NCBI RefSeq assembly: GCF_044466355.1
Contig: NZ_JBITMQ010000012.1
Coordinates: 295,907 to 359,906 of the forward strand
Source of the DNA: Actinophytocola sp044466355
GTDB taxonomy: Bacteria; Actinomycetota; Actinomycetes; Mycobacteriales; Pseudonocardiaceae
Direction of reading: 5' to 3'
Length of the DNA stretch: 64,000 nucleotides
Shown here: positions 1 through 8,324 of the stretch, in pieces
How positions within the stretch are numbered: the stretch's first letter is position 1
Layout of the letters: the number at the start of each line of letters is the position of its first letter
Program-made: the position numbers and the translations under genes
The notes under the pieces: generated by a model
What the model was told of the DNA's origin: nothing
Databases searched by the model: none
What the model saw: only the letters and a program-made list of their open reading frames with translations

Positions 1-93
1 TCGGTGATCGTCGCGATCCCCACGCTCGTGATCTTCTTCCTGCTGCAGCGGCACCTGCGAGCCGGTCTCACGCTGGGAGCCACCAAGGGATGA
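1..93 (+). CDS. Sugar ABC transporter permease, C-terminal fragment
   Basis: Only the last 30 codons are in the window. The frame reads a hydrophobic segment (IPTLVIFFLLQRHL) followed by a short tail containing GLTLGATKG and a TGA stop. This is the usual end of a MalG-type inner-membrane permease of carbohydrate ABC importers (family knowledge). The stop overlaps the start of the alpha-galactosidase gene in an ATGA. The importer therefore probably brings in alpha-galactosides for that enzyme; this substrate is inferred from context only. Confidence 0.75.
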   Translation, partial: SVIVAIPTLVIFFLLQRHLRAGLTLGATKG

Positions 94-2165
94 CGATCGT
101 CCACCTGCGTGCCGACACCGTCAGCGTGGTGATCGACGCGCGTGACCTGCCGTCGGTCGTCCACTGGGGCGCGCCGCTCGGCGACCTGACCGACGACGAG
201 CTGCGCGGGCTGGCGGACGGGGCCGTCTCGCCGATCCCGAACAACGCGCCGGACGTGCCCATCCCGATCGGGTTGCTGCCGTCGGCCCGGCAGGGCTATC
301 CGGGGCGGCCCGGGTTGCGGGGACACCGTTCCGGCGGTGGCTGGCTGCCGTCGCTCGCCCGGACGTCGGTGGCGCGGTCGGCGTCGGAGGCCGTGTTCGA
401 CCTCGAAGGCGGCGGGCTGAGCGTCCGGTCCACGGTGGAGCTGGCGCCGTCGGGAGTCCTGCGTGTCCGGCACGAACTGCGCAACGACGGGTCCCGCGCG
501 TACACACTGGAAGGCGTGGAGAGCGCTCTCCCGGTGCCCGAGCAGGCGACCGAGCTGCTGGACTTCCACGGCCGGTGGATCCGCGAGAAGCACCCGCAGC
601 GGCGGGGTTTCGACCTCGGCTCGTGGGTTCGGGAGAGCCGCCGCGGCCGCACCGGCCACGACGCCACCCCCGCGATCCTGGCAGGCACCAGCGGTTTCGG
701 GTTCCGCACCGGCGAGGTGTGGGCCGTGCACGTCGCGTGGAGCGGCAACCACGTCACCTACGCCGAACGCGTCCACGAGGGACGTGGCGTGCTGGGTGGC
801 GGTGAGCTGCTCGGCAGCGGCGAGGTGGTGCTCGCGCCGGGGGAGACCTACACGTCGCCGTGGCTGTACGCGGCCTACTCCGCCGCCGGGATCGACGGCG
901 TCACCGCCGCGTTCCACCGGTGGCTGCGGGCGCGGCCGTCGCACCCCGTGCGGGCGCGGCCGGTCGTGCTGAACACGTGGGAGGCCGTCTACTTCGACCA
1001 CGACCTGACACGCCTCAAGGGCCTCGCCGACGTGGCCGCACGCATCGGCGTGGAACGGTTCGTCCTGGACGACGGCTGGTTCCGGCACCGCAGGGACGAC
1101 ACCGCGGGCCTCGGCGACTGGTACGTCGACGAAGGGGTGTGGCCCGACGGGCTGTCACCGCTGATCGACCACGTCACCGGGCTGGGCATGGAGTTCGGCA
1201 TCTGGGTCGAACCGGAGATGGTCAACCCGGACTCCGACCTGTGCCGCGCGCACCCCGACTGGGTGCTGGCCCCCGGTGACGGCACGCTCCCGCCGACCTC
1301 CCGCCACCAACAGGTGCTCGACCTCGCGAACCCCGAGGCGTACGCGTACATCCTGGCGCGGCTCGACGAACTGTTGCGGGACAACGACGTGCGGTTCCTC
1401 AAGTGGGACCACAACCGCGACCTCATCGGCGTCAGGACACACGCGCAAACGCTCGCCACATACCGGTTGCTGGACGAACTGCGCACCCGGCACCCCGGCG
1501 TGGAGATCGAGAGCTGTTCCAGCGGCGGCGGCCGGACCGACCTGGAGATCCTGGCGCGCACCGACCGCGTGTGGGCCAGCGACTGCAACGACGCGCTCGA
1601 ACGTCAGACCATCCAGCGCTGGACCGCGTTGCTGCTGCCGCTGGAACTGATCGGCGCGCACGTCGGCCCGCCGCACTCGCACACCACGGGCCGCACGCAG
1701 GACCTGTCGTTCCGGGCGGCGACGGCGTTGTTCGGGCACTTCGGCATCGAGTGGGACATCGCGTCGGCGTCCGCCGGTGAGCAGCAGGGGCTGGCCGACG
1801 CGATCGCGTTCTACAAGTCGGTGCGCGGGCTGCTGCACAGCGGCACGCTGGTGCGTGGCGACGTCGCCGACCCGTCGGCGACGCTGACCGGCGTCGTGTC
1901 CGGCACCGAGGCGGTGTTCGGCTACGCACAGCTCACGTCGTCGGCACGGACCGTGCCGCCGGCCGTACGGCTGCCGGGGCTCGACCCCGCGCGCCGGTAC
2001 GAGGTGACGCCCGTGACGCCCGGCGGCGCACCCCGCACGCAGCAGGTTCCGGTGCCGGAGAACGCTCCGCGCGTCGTGCCGGGGCGGGTGCTCACCGAGG
2101 TCGGGCTCCGGCCGCCGGTGCTGATGCCGGAACAGGCGTGGCTCCTCCACGTGAAGGCGGTGTAG
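90..2165 (+). CDS. Alpha-galactosidase, glycoside hydrolase family 36
   Basis: The 691-residue protein is full length for GH36, a retaining family that removes terminal alpha-galactose from melibiose, raffinose and related sugars. It has the N-terminal beta-sandwich domain, a central TIM barrel with RFVLDDGWF near residue 325, and a C-terminal beta domain. FLKWDHNRD carries the expected nucleophile (Asp440), ESCSSGGGR the substrate loop, and ASDCND the expected acid/base (Asp498). No signal peptide is seen, so it should act in the cytoplasm on imported sugar. It starts with an ATGA overlap with the upstream permease, so the two are translationally coupled. GH36 also includes N-acetylgalactosaminidases, which cannot be excluded. 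Confidence 0.9.
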   Translation: MTIVHLRADTVSVVIDARDLPSVVHWGAPLGDLTDDELRGLADGAVSPIPNNAPDVPIPIGLLPSARQGYPGRPGLRGHRSGGGWLPSLARTSVARSASEAVFDLEGGGLSVRSTVELAPSGVLRVRHELRNDGSRAYTLEGVESALPVPEQATELLDFHGRWIREKHPQRRGFDLGSWVRESRRGRTGHDATPAILAGTSGFGFRTGEVWAVHVAWSGNHVTYAERVHEGRGVLGGGELLGSGEVVLAPGETYTSPWLYAAYSAAGIDGVTAAFHRWLRARPSHPVRARPVVLNTWEAVYFDHDLTRLKGLADVAARIGVERFVLDDGWFRHRRDDTAGLGDWYVDEGVWPDGLSPLIDHVTGLGMEFGIWVEPEMVNPDSDLCRAHPDWVLAPGDGTLPPTSRHQQVLDLANPEAYAYILARLDELLRDNDVRFLKWDHNRDLIGVRTHAQTLATYRLLDELRTRHPGVEIESCSSGGGRTDLEILARTDRVWASDCNDALERQTIQRWTALLLPLELIGAHVGPPHSHTTGRTQDLSFRAATALFGHFGIEWDIASASAGEQQGLADAIAFYKSVRGLLHSGTLVRGDVADPSATLTGVVSGTEAVFGYAQLTSSARTVPPAVRLPGLDPARRYEVTPVTPGGAPRTQQVPVPENAPRVVPGRVLTEVGLRPPVLMPEQAWLLHVKAV

Positions 2166-2199
2166 CTCGGCCAGACGGACGCCCATAGGATCGTCCGCT

Positions 2200-3921
2200 G
2201 TGCGTAGTGACGACGTCATCGCCGATCGTTACCGGCTCGTCGAGCTGATCGGGCACGGTGGCATGGGCATCGTCTGGCTGGCCGAGGACCTGGTCGAACA
2301 CCGCCAGGTTGCGCTGAAGCGGCCGCACGGCGGTGGCAGCATCCGCGCCGACCTCGAACGGGAGGCCGAGATCGCGCGCCGCGTCGAGCACCCCGGCGCG
2401 ATCGAGGTGTTCGAGGTCGCCGGTGAGGGCGACGACTGCTGGCTCGTCATGGAGTACTTCCCGTCCCGCAGCCTCGCCGCGGTGGGCACGCTCGACCCCG
2501 GCGAGGTCGCGGACATCGGCGCGCAGGTCGCGGCCACGCTCGCCGCCGCGCACGCCGCCGACGTGGTGCACCGGGACGTCACGCCGGGCAACGTGCTGGT
2601 CGGCGCCGGCGGCGCGGTGAAGGTGACCGACTTCGGCATCTCCGCGTGGCGGGCGGCGACGATCACCGGTTCCGGCAAGATCTCCGGCACCGCGGCGTTC
2701 GTGTCACCCGAGGTCGCCGACGGCGTGGGCGCCAAGGCGCCGTCGGACGTCTTCTCCCTGGGTGCCACGCTGTTCAACGCGGTCGAGGGCACCCCGCCGT
2801 TCGGTTCCGGCGACCCCGACGTGATCCTCACCCGCATCCGCGCGAACCGCCGCGAGCCGATGACGAAGGCGGGCCCGCTGGCCCCGGTGCTGGACGCGAT
2901 GCTGACGCGGGAACGCGCCGCCCGCCCGACCGCCGAGCAGGCGAAGGAGATGCTCGACCTGGTCGTGGCGGACCGTCCGGTGCCCGCGTGGCGGCCACCG
3001 GTCACCGAAGGGCGCCGTCCGGTGCTGATGGCGGGCGTCGCGGTCGCGGTCGTGACGTTGCTGGCGCTGGCGTTGCTGCGCCCGTGGGACGGCGACGGAC
3101 AGGGGCCCGCGCAGACCGTACTGGGCGACCCGCACACGGCCGACCCGTGCGCGCTCATGTCGGTGGAGTCGCTGGCCAGGTTCGGTGACGCGGCTCTGGA
3201 CGCCGACTACGGCGGCTTCAACCGCTGCGACGTGGTGGTGGACCTGGGCGGGCACGACGCCGACGTGCGGGTCGAGCTGAGCAGCGGCGACGGCGGCGGC
3301 GCCGAGGTCGAACGCGGCCCGGCGGAACGTGACGACGACAGCTGCGACGTCGACTTCACCCTCACCGACGGCAACCTCGTGGAGATCGTCGCGAAGGCCG
3401 ACGAGGGCGCCGACGCGAACCTCTGCGCCATGGCGACCGCCGCCGCCGACGAGGCCGAGTCGGTGCTGCGGGTCAACGACGAGATCCCGCGTCGCCCGGC
3501 GGCGGTGGCGGGCTCCCTGCTCGACGTCGACGCGTGCATGCTGCTCACCCCGGCCGACCTGCGCGAGCTGCCGGGCTTCGCGAACACCGAGCCGGTCGGC
3601 GGGTTCGGCAACTGGGACTGCCGCTGGCCCAGCGTCGACGGCGCCGCCGCGGCCCGCGTCATCTTCGACAAGGGCAGCGCGACGAGCTTCCGCGACGGCG
3701 TCCGCGCCACCCGGTCCGGGCGCGCCGTGTACCTGAAGGAAGAGGACTTCGGCGAGGGCACCTGCCAGGTGGACATCGTGAACCGCGAGTACCACGACAA
3801 CGACGGTGACCTGCTCGCGGAGGTCGCGATGGTGGTCGTCGAGGGCGATCCGGACATCCCGGAACTGTGCCGGATGGCGACCGCCCTGGCGGGCCCGGTC
3901 GCCTCCCGCCTGCCGCGATAA
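2200..3921 (+). CDS. Membrane-anchored serine/threonine protein kinase with DUF3558-like sensor repeats
   Basis: This is a PknB-type kinase of 573 residues starting at GTG. It has a glycine loop GHGGMG (18-23), catalytic Lys40, HRDVTPGN (His124-Asp126) and DFG starting at Asp144, so the kinase domain looks active. A single membrane segment lies at about 274-293. The extracellular part holds two similar cysteine-containing modules: ADPCALMS followed by FNRCDV, and VDACMLLTP followed by NWDCRW. They resemble DUF3558-type extracytoplasmic domains and may sense a ligand. There is no PASTA repeat. The gene lies 34 bases after the galactosidase and 7 before the GNAT gene; no functional link to either is visible. 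Confidence 0.9.
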   Translation: MRSDDVIADRYRLVELIGHGGMGIVWLAEDLVEHRQVALKRPHGGGSIRADLEREAEIARRVEHPGAIEVFEVAGEGDDCWLVMEYFPSRSLAAVGTLDPGEVADIGAQVAATLAAAHAADVVHRDVTPGNVLVGAGGAVKVTDFGISAWRAATITGSGKISGTAAFVSPEVADGVGAKAPSDVFSLGATLFNAVEGTPPFGSGDPDVILTRIRANRREPMTKAGPLAPVLDAMLTRERAARPTAEQAKEMLDLVVADRPVPAWRPPVTEGRRPVLMAGVAVAVVTLLALALLRPWDGDGQGPAQTVLGDPHTADPCALMSVESLARFGDAALDADYGGFNRCDVVVDLGGHDADVRVELSSGDGGGAEVERGPAERDDDSCDVDFTLTDGNLVEIVAKADEGADANLCAMATAAADEAESVLRVNDEIPRRPAAVAGSLLDVDACMLLTPADLRELPGFANTEPVGGFGNWDCRWPSVDGAAAARVIFDKGSATSFRDGVRATRSGRAVYLKEEDFGEGTCQVDIVNREYHDNDGDLLAEVAMVVVEGDPDIPELCRMATALAGPVASRLPR

Positions 3922-3928
3922 TGACCGG

Positions 3929-4516
3929 GTGAGCGCGAAGATCAGGACGTACCGGCCGGGCGAGGAGCAGGTGCTGTACGACATCTGCCTGCTGACGGGC
4001 GACAGCGGCGCGGACGCGACCGCGTTGTACGAGGACCCGCGCCTGCTCGGCGAGGTGTACGTGGGCCCGTACCTGCGTTTCCCGGCGGCGCTGGCCCTGG
4101 TCGGCGACGAGTCCGGGGTCGCGGGGTACGTACTGGGCGTCCCGGACACGTTGGCGTTCGAACAGTGGTGTGACCGGGAGTGGTGGCCGGACCTGCGGGA
4201 CCGCTACCCGCTGGGCACGTTCCCCGACGGCTCTCCGGACGACCGCATCGTCCGCCTGATCCACAAGCCGCCGACAGCCAGCCTCGACGTGGTGGAGCGG
4301 TATCCCGCCCACCTGCACATCGACCTCCTGCCCCGGCTGCAGGGACAGGGGGACGGCCGCCGGTTGCTGACGGCGCTGCTGGACGGGCTCGACGCGCCGG
4401 GCGTCCACCTCGGTGTCGGCCTGGCGAACCAGCGGGCGATCGGGTTCTACCGCCGCATGGGTTTCACCGAGGTGCACGCGTACACGCACTCGCTCATCAT
4501 GGCCCGCAGGCTGTGA
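3929..4516 (+). CDS. GNAT family N-acetyltransferase
   Basis: I chose the GTG at 3929, seven bases after the kinase stop, because the GNAT fold begins at once with KIRTYRPGEE; longer in-frame starts would run through the kinase gene. The 195-residue protein has the acetyl-CoA binding motif in LQGQGDGRRLL and the late GNAT element NQRAIGFYRRMGF. The N-terminal half (ICLLTGDSGADATALY) resembles the GNAT domains found with bacterial O-GlcNAcase-type enzymes, but the substrate is unknown. It faces the acyl-CoA dehydrogenase gene tail to tail, 24 bases apart. Confidence 0.8.
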   Translation: MSAKIRTYRPGEEQVLYDICLLTGDSGADATALYEDPRLLGEVYVGPYLRFPAALALVGDESGVAGYVLGVPDTLAFEQWCDREWWPDLRDRYPLGTFPDGSPDDRIVRLIHKPPTASLDVVERYPAHLHIDLLPRLQGQGDGRRLLTALLDGLDAPGVHLGVGLANQRAIGFYRRMGFTEVHAYTHSLIMARRL

Positions 4517-4540
4517 TGACCAGGCGTCAGCCGCACGTGG

Positions 4541-5404
4541 CTAGATGCCCAGATGTGTTGCCAGACGGTCCGTGTGGGTGTCCGCGTCGCCGAAGGCCAG
4601 GGCGCTCGACATGGCGTGCCGGGTGTAGTGGTGCAGGTCGTGTTCCGCGGTGAAGCCGATCGCGCCGTGGACCTGGTGGCCGAGCGCGCACACGCGTTCG
4701 TACGCCTCGCTCACCCACGACTTCGCCACCGACACCTCGGCCGTCGCGTCCAGGCCCTCTGCCAGTCGCCAGATCGCCTCGTACGCGATGAAGCGGGCGC
4801 CCATCACGTCGATCGCCATGTTCGCGCAGTGGTGCTGCACGGCCTGGAAAGCACCGATCGGCTTGCCGAACTGCTCCCGGTCCTTGGCGTAGGCGACCGT
4901 CATGTCGAGCACCGCCTGCGCGCCGCCGACCATCTCCGCGCACGTGGCCGCCGCACCATAGGACTCGATCAGCGGGGACGGACCGCCCGTTCCGTTGTGC
5001 GTCACCCGGTACGTGGGCGCCAGGCCCACCGCCGTCACCGGGGTGCACTCGGCGTCCGCGATGACGTCCGAGTCCAGCAACTCGGCGGCCTCCGCTGCCC
5101 ACGGAACCAGGGCACCCGAGAACGGGACGTACGCGAACACCTCGCCGGCGGCCACGCGAGAACGCAGGGCAGGCACCGCCATGCCGCAGATCAACGACGA
5201 CACGTACGGCACCGTCACCCGGGCACGACCCAGCTCCTCGGCGATCAGACACCCTTCGAGAAACCCGAAGTCGTCGAACGGGAGTGCCTGCCAGCCGAGG
5301 TCGGTGATCTCCTTCCAGATGTCGTCACCGGCCCGGCCCGCCAGGAACTCGCGGGCCGTGTCGGCGACCATGCGCTGGTCCTCGGTGAGCGCGAGGTCCG
5401 CCAT
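4541..5404 (-). CDS. Acyl-CoA dehydrogenase, short (subunit-type)
   Basis: The 287-residue protein is about 100 residues shorter than a classical acyl-CoA dehydrogenase. It has the N-terminal helical domain (LTEDQRMVADTAREF) and the C-terminal element HQVHGAIGFTAEHDL. I chose the ATG at 5404 because it forms a TGATG with the upstream stop. It is the last gene of a five-gene minus-strand operon that also holds a 404-residue acyl-CoA dehydrogenase. Unequal pairs like this in actinobacterial steroid and acid catabolism form heteromeric FadE enzymes (family knowledge). That this pair does so is an inference. Confidence 0.82.
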   Translation of the reverse strand: MADLALTEDQRMVADTAREFLAGRAGDDIWKEITDLGWQALPFDDFGFLEGCLIAEELGRARVTVPYVSSLICGMAVPALRSRVAAGEVFAYVPFSGALVPWAAEAAELLDSDVIADAECTPVTAVGLAPTYRVTHNGTGGPSPLIESYGAAATCAEMVGGAQAVLDMTVAYAKDREQFGKPIGAFQAVQHHCANMAIDVMGARFIAYEAIWRLAEGLDATAEVSVAKSWVSEAYERVCALGHQVHGAIGFTAEHDLHHYTRHAMSSALAFGDADTHTDRLATHLGI

Positions 5405-6339
5405 CAGCGCCTGCCCGGGATCTTGTCCGAGCGGACCCACACCCCGGGCCGCTCCTCCCAGAACAGCTGTACCAGCACCCCACCGGTCTGCTTCGGGTGA
5501 ATGAAGGTGTGCTTCCAGTGAGCGCCGTCCGTGAGACCTTCCTCGTCGTCGAAGGTGGGAATCTCATGGTGGCGGCAGGCATCGAGCGCGGTGTCCCAGT
5601 CCGCCACCTGGAACGTGACGTGGTGGGCGGCAGGACCGTTGCGGGACAGGAACTTGTCGATGAACGACTCGTCACCACGGGAAGTGATGACCTCCAGGCA
5701 AATGCTGGACCCCGGCACGTTCAGCACGAGGTCCGCCATGTCCGGGTGCTCGTCGTCGGCGGTACGCCACACCTCGACGACGCCGAGGAGGTCCTGGTAC
5801 CACGCCGACAGCTCGTCGCGATCAGGGAACGCCTGGCAGACGTGGTCCAGGTTGACGATGCCGAGCGTCGGACCGTCCACTGGGGACGACGGCACCGGCA
5901 CCGATGCCTCGTCACCCGTCATGGTCAGGGAACCGGGGCCGCGGAGGCGGAACAGCACACCGGGGCCGTGGACGGGCGGGGACAGCGAGGCCTCCACCCA
6001 TTTGCCCGGCACGCCATCGGTGATCTTGATGCCGCGTTCGTCCAGTTCGGACACCGCGGCGTCCAGGTCCGGGACCTCGACGCCGATGTGGTGCAGGCCG
6101 GGCCTGCCGCCGTGCTCGTCGAGCCAGCGCTGGATGGGGGAGTTGTCACCCGCGGGCGCGAGCACCTGCCATTCGTGGCCCCACGTGCCGGGCACCTCGA
6201 GACGGGCACCCTGCACCCCGGCCGACGGGTTGTTCCACTTGTGGGTGGCGCGGAAGCCGAACAGCTTCTCCAGCAACGCGACCTGCGGCTCCAGCGCCGG
6301 AACCGCCTGTGCCACGTGGTCGATCCGGTAAATCTGCAT
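5404..6339 (-). CDS. Two-domain VOC (glyoxalase/dioxygenase) family protein
   Basis: The 311-residue protein has two vicinal-oxygen-chelate modules. One begins YRIDHVAQAVPALEPQV and the other NLDHVCQAFPDRDELSAW; each has the HV metal-ligand position near its start and later HHIGVEVPD or AHHVTFQV. The family includes methylmalonyl-CoA epimerases, glyoxalases and ring-cleavage or HPPD-like dioxygenases. The start at 6339 gives a natural first strand; upstream in-frame sequence lies in the neighbouring enoyl-CoA hydratase gene. Operon context suggests it acts on a CoA-thioester or hydroxy-acid intermediate. The reaction cannot be named from sequence. Confidence 0.8.
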   Translation of the reverse strand: MQIYRIDHVAQAVPALEPQVALLEKLFGFRATHKWNNPSAGVQGARLEVPGTWGHEWQVLAPAGDNSPIQRWLDEHGGRPGLHHIGVEVPDLDAAVSELDERGIKITDGVPGKWVEASLSPPVHGPGVLFRLRGPGSLTMTGDEASVPVPSSPVDGPTLGIVNLDHVCQAFPDRDELSAWYQDLLGVVEVWRTADDEHPDMADLVLNVPGSSICLEVITSRGDESFIDKFLSRNGPAAHHVTFQVADWDTALDACRHHEIPTFDDEEGLTDGAHWKHTFIHPKQTGGVLVQLFWEERPGVWVRSDKIPGRR

Positions 6340-6350
6340 GACGGCTCCTC

Positions 6351-7100
6351 TCAGCTGGGGTGCGGCTCGATCCAGTCGTACTCGTTGTCCACCAGTTCCT
6401 TGACCAGCCGCAGGTTGTAGCGGTTCATGGCAGCGACCCGCTCGGCCAGCCCCGCGACCTCCTTGTCGAAGTCGTCGGCGGGGAAAACGCTGTTGACCAG
6501 GCCGAGTTCGAGCGCGCGGTCGGCCTTCAGCTGGATGCCGGTGAAGAGCATCTCCTTCGCCCTCGCCTTGCCGATCCGGCGCGGCAGGCGCTTCACGCCA
6601 CCCCAGCCGGGGGCGGAACCACCGAACTCCGGTTGGTCCGGGTCCTCGCCGCCGTTCATGTACTTGGGCTGGAACGGGGGCCGCGCCGACAGCGTGATCT
6701 CGACCAGGCCCATCTTCGCGTTGTCCGAGCACACGATGAAGTCCGCCGCCAGCGCCAGTTCCAGGCCGCCGCCGACCGCGTAGCCGTGCACGGCCGCGAT
6801 CACCGGCACCGAAAGGCGCTCCAGCATGGAGAAGGTCTTCTCACCGAGCCTGCCCTGCTCGATGCGCTCCTTCTTCGTCAGGCCCTCGGACCACTTCAGA
6901 TCCATGCCCGCGCAGAACGCCCGCTCACCGGCGCCCCGCAGAACCACCACGTGCACGTTCTCGTCATCGTCGTGTTCGGTGCAGAACCGCCGCAGCTCCG
7001 CCATCGACTCCGGTGTCAGCGCGTTCAGCTTCTCCGGACGGTTCAGCGTGAGCCACGCGATCCGGTCCTCGATGCGGACGTCGAGCGTTTCGTAGGTCAT
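6351..7100 (-). CDS. Enoyl-CoA hydratase/isomerase family protein
   Basis: A 249-residue crotonase-fold protein. It has the characteristic start LTLNRPEKLNAL, the first oxyanion-hole segment RAFCAGMDLK and the second AVHGYAVGGGLELALAAD. The insertion after VEITLSARPPFQPKY is unusual and may shape the acyl pocket. It would hydrate or isomerise a 2-enoyl-CoA made by the acyl-CoA dehydrogenases on either side in the same operon. Gaps are 11 bases to the VOC gene downstream and 9 bases to the dehydrogenase gene upstream. The substrate is unknown. Confidence 0.87.
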   Translation of the reverse strand: MTYETLDVRIEDRIAWLTLNRPEKLNALTPESMAELRRFCTEHDDDENVHVVVLRGAGERAFCAGMDLKWSEGLTKKERIEQGRLGEKTFSMLERLSVPVIAAVHGYAVGGGLELALAADFIVCSDNAKMGLVEITLSARPPFQPKYMNGGEDPDQPEFGGSAPGWGGVKRLPRRIGKARAKEMLFTGIQLKADRALELGLVNSVFPADDFDKEVAGLAERVAAMNRYNLRLVKELVDNEYDWIEPHPS

Positions 7101-7109
7101 GCTGTCCTC

Positions 7110-8324
7110 TCAACTCCTGGGCAGTCCCAGCCCTCGGGTGGCGATGACGTTGCGTTGGATCTCGGTGGTCCCACCTAGGAAAGTAGCGGCTACCGAGTCG
7201 AACCGCAGGTGGGTGAACGCGGCACCCAGCGGCGCGTCCTCGCGTTGCCACAGTTCCGCGAGGTGCCCGAACGCCTTCGCGCCGGTGCGGGCGAGCCGCT
7301 GGTGCAGCTCCGCGCCGAACAGCTGGCTCACCGAACCCGCGTAGTCGCCGGACGACGCCGAGTGCCGCGCCAGGTTGTACAGCACGCGGATCTCGGCGTA
7401 CCGGCGCGCGATCTCCAGCCGCAGGCCCTCGGTGTCGGGCCGCGCGTGCACACGGCCCTCGTCCGACTTCAGATAGTCGACCAAAGTGGACAGTGCCTGC
7501 TCGAACTTGACGGTCGCGCCGATGCCGGACCGTTCGAAGCCGAGCGCGGTCATGGCCACGTACCAGCCGCGGTTCTCCTCGCCGACCCGGTTCGCGACCG
7601 GCACGCGGGCGTCGTCGAAGAACACCTCGGCGAACGGGGCGTCGCCGCGGATGTCGGTGATCGGCCGGACGGTCACGCCCGGCGTCTTCGTGTCCACCAG
7701 CAGGAACGTGATGCCCTTGTGCTTCGGCGCGTCCTGGTCGGTGCGCACGAGCACGAACAGCCAGTCGGCCTGCACACCCAGCGACGTCCACACCTTCTGG
7801 CCGTTCACGACGTAGTGGTCGCCGTCGCGCACGGCCCTGGTCCGCAGCGACGCCAGGTCCGACCCCGACTCCGGCTCGGAGAACCCCTGCGCCCACGTGG
7901 TCTCGCCGCGTGCGATGCGTGGCAGGTGCTCGGCCTTCTGCTCGTCCGTGCCGAGTTCGAGGATCGTCGGGCCGATCAGGAACGCGCCGATGCCGTTCAC
8001 CGTCGGCACGCGGGCCCGCATCATCTCCTCCTGCAGGATGAACTCCTGCTTCGCGGACAGCCCGGCGCCGCCGTACTCGGCCGGCCAGTGCGGTGCGATC
8101 CACCCGCGTTCGGCGAGCACCGCCGCCCACTTCCGCGCGCCCGCCCGGCGTTCGGGGTCCGGCGAGACGCGGTCGGCTGCCCAGTTGTAGCCCCACACGT
8201 CCTCGGGCTCCAGGCTGTGCTCCGCCTCGTGGTCCGGCCGGTACTCCGCGGGGAAGTGCGCCGCGACGAACGCCCGCACCTCCGCCCGGAACTCGGCCTC
8301 TTCCGGGGTGTCGTCCCAGTTCAC
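7110..8324 (-). CDS. Acyl-CoA dehydrogenase, large (FadE-type)
   Basis: A full-length 404-residue flavoprotein that oxidises acyl-CoA to 2-enoyl-CoA. I chose GTG 8324 because it overlaps the ligase stop as GTGA and opens with NWDDTPEEAEFRAEVR. Recognisable parts are YGGAGLSAKQEFILQEEM, the FAD region QGFSEPESGSDLASL and WTSLGVQADW, and the C-terminal FLGGTTEIQRNVIA. Where medium-chain enzymes carry a catalytic Glu in a YEGT motif, this one has LGGT. That is common in actinobacterial FadE proteins and fits a base supplied elsewhere or by a partner subunit. The short dehydrogenase at 4541-5404 is the obvious candidate partner. Confidence 0.88.
   Translation of the reverse strand: MNWDDTPEEAEFRAEVRAFVAAHFPAEYRPDHEAEHSLEPEDVWGYNWAADRVSPDPERRAGARKWAAVLAERGWIAPHWPAEYGGAGLSAKQEFILQEEMMRARVPTVNGIGAFLIGPTILELGTDEQKAEHLPRIARGETTWAQGFSEPESGSDLASLRTRAVRDGDHYVVNGQKVWTSLGVQADWLFVLVRTDQDAPKHKGITFLLVDTKTPGVTVRPITDIRGDAPFAEVFFDDARVPVANRVGEENRGWYVAMTALGFERSGIGATVKFEQALSTLVDYLKSDEGRVHARPDTEGLRLEIARRYAEIRVLYNLARHSASSGDYAGSVSQLFGAELHQRLARTGAKAFGHLAELWQREDAPLGAAFTHLRFDSVAATFLGGTTEIQRNVIATRGLGLPRS

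Noticed and set aside
5402..5406. TGATG junctions as programmed frameshift or readthrough sites
   Set aside because: They are ordinary stop-restart overlaps, which occur at several places in the window (5404, 41015, 46224), without slippery sequences.
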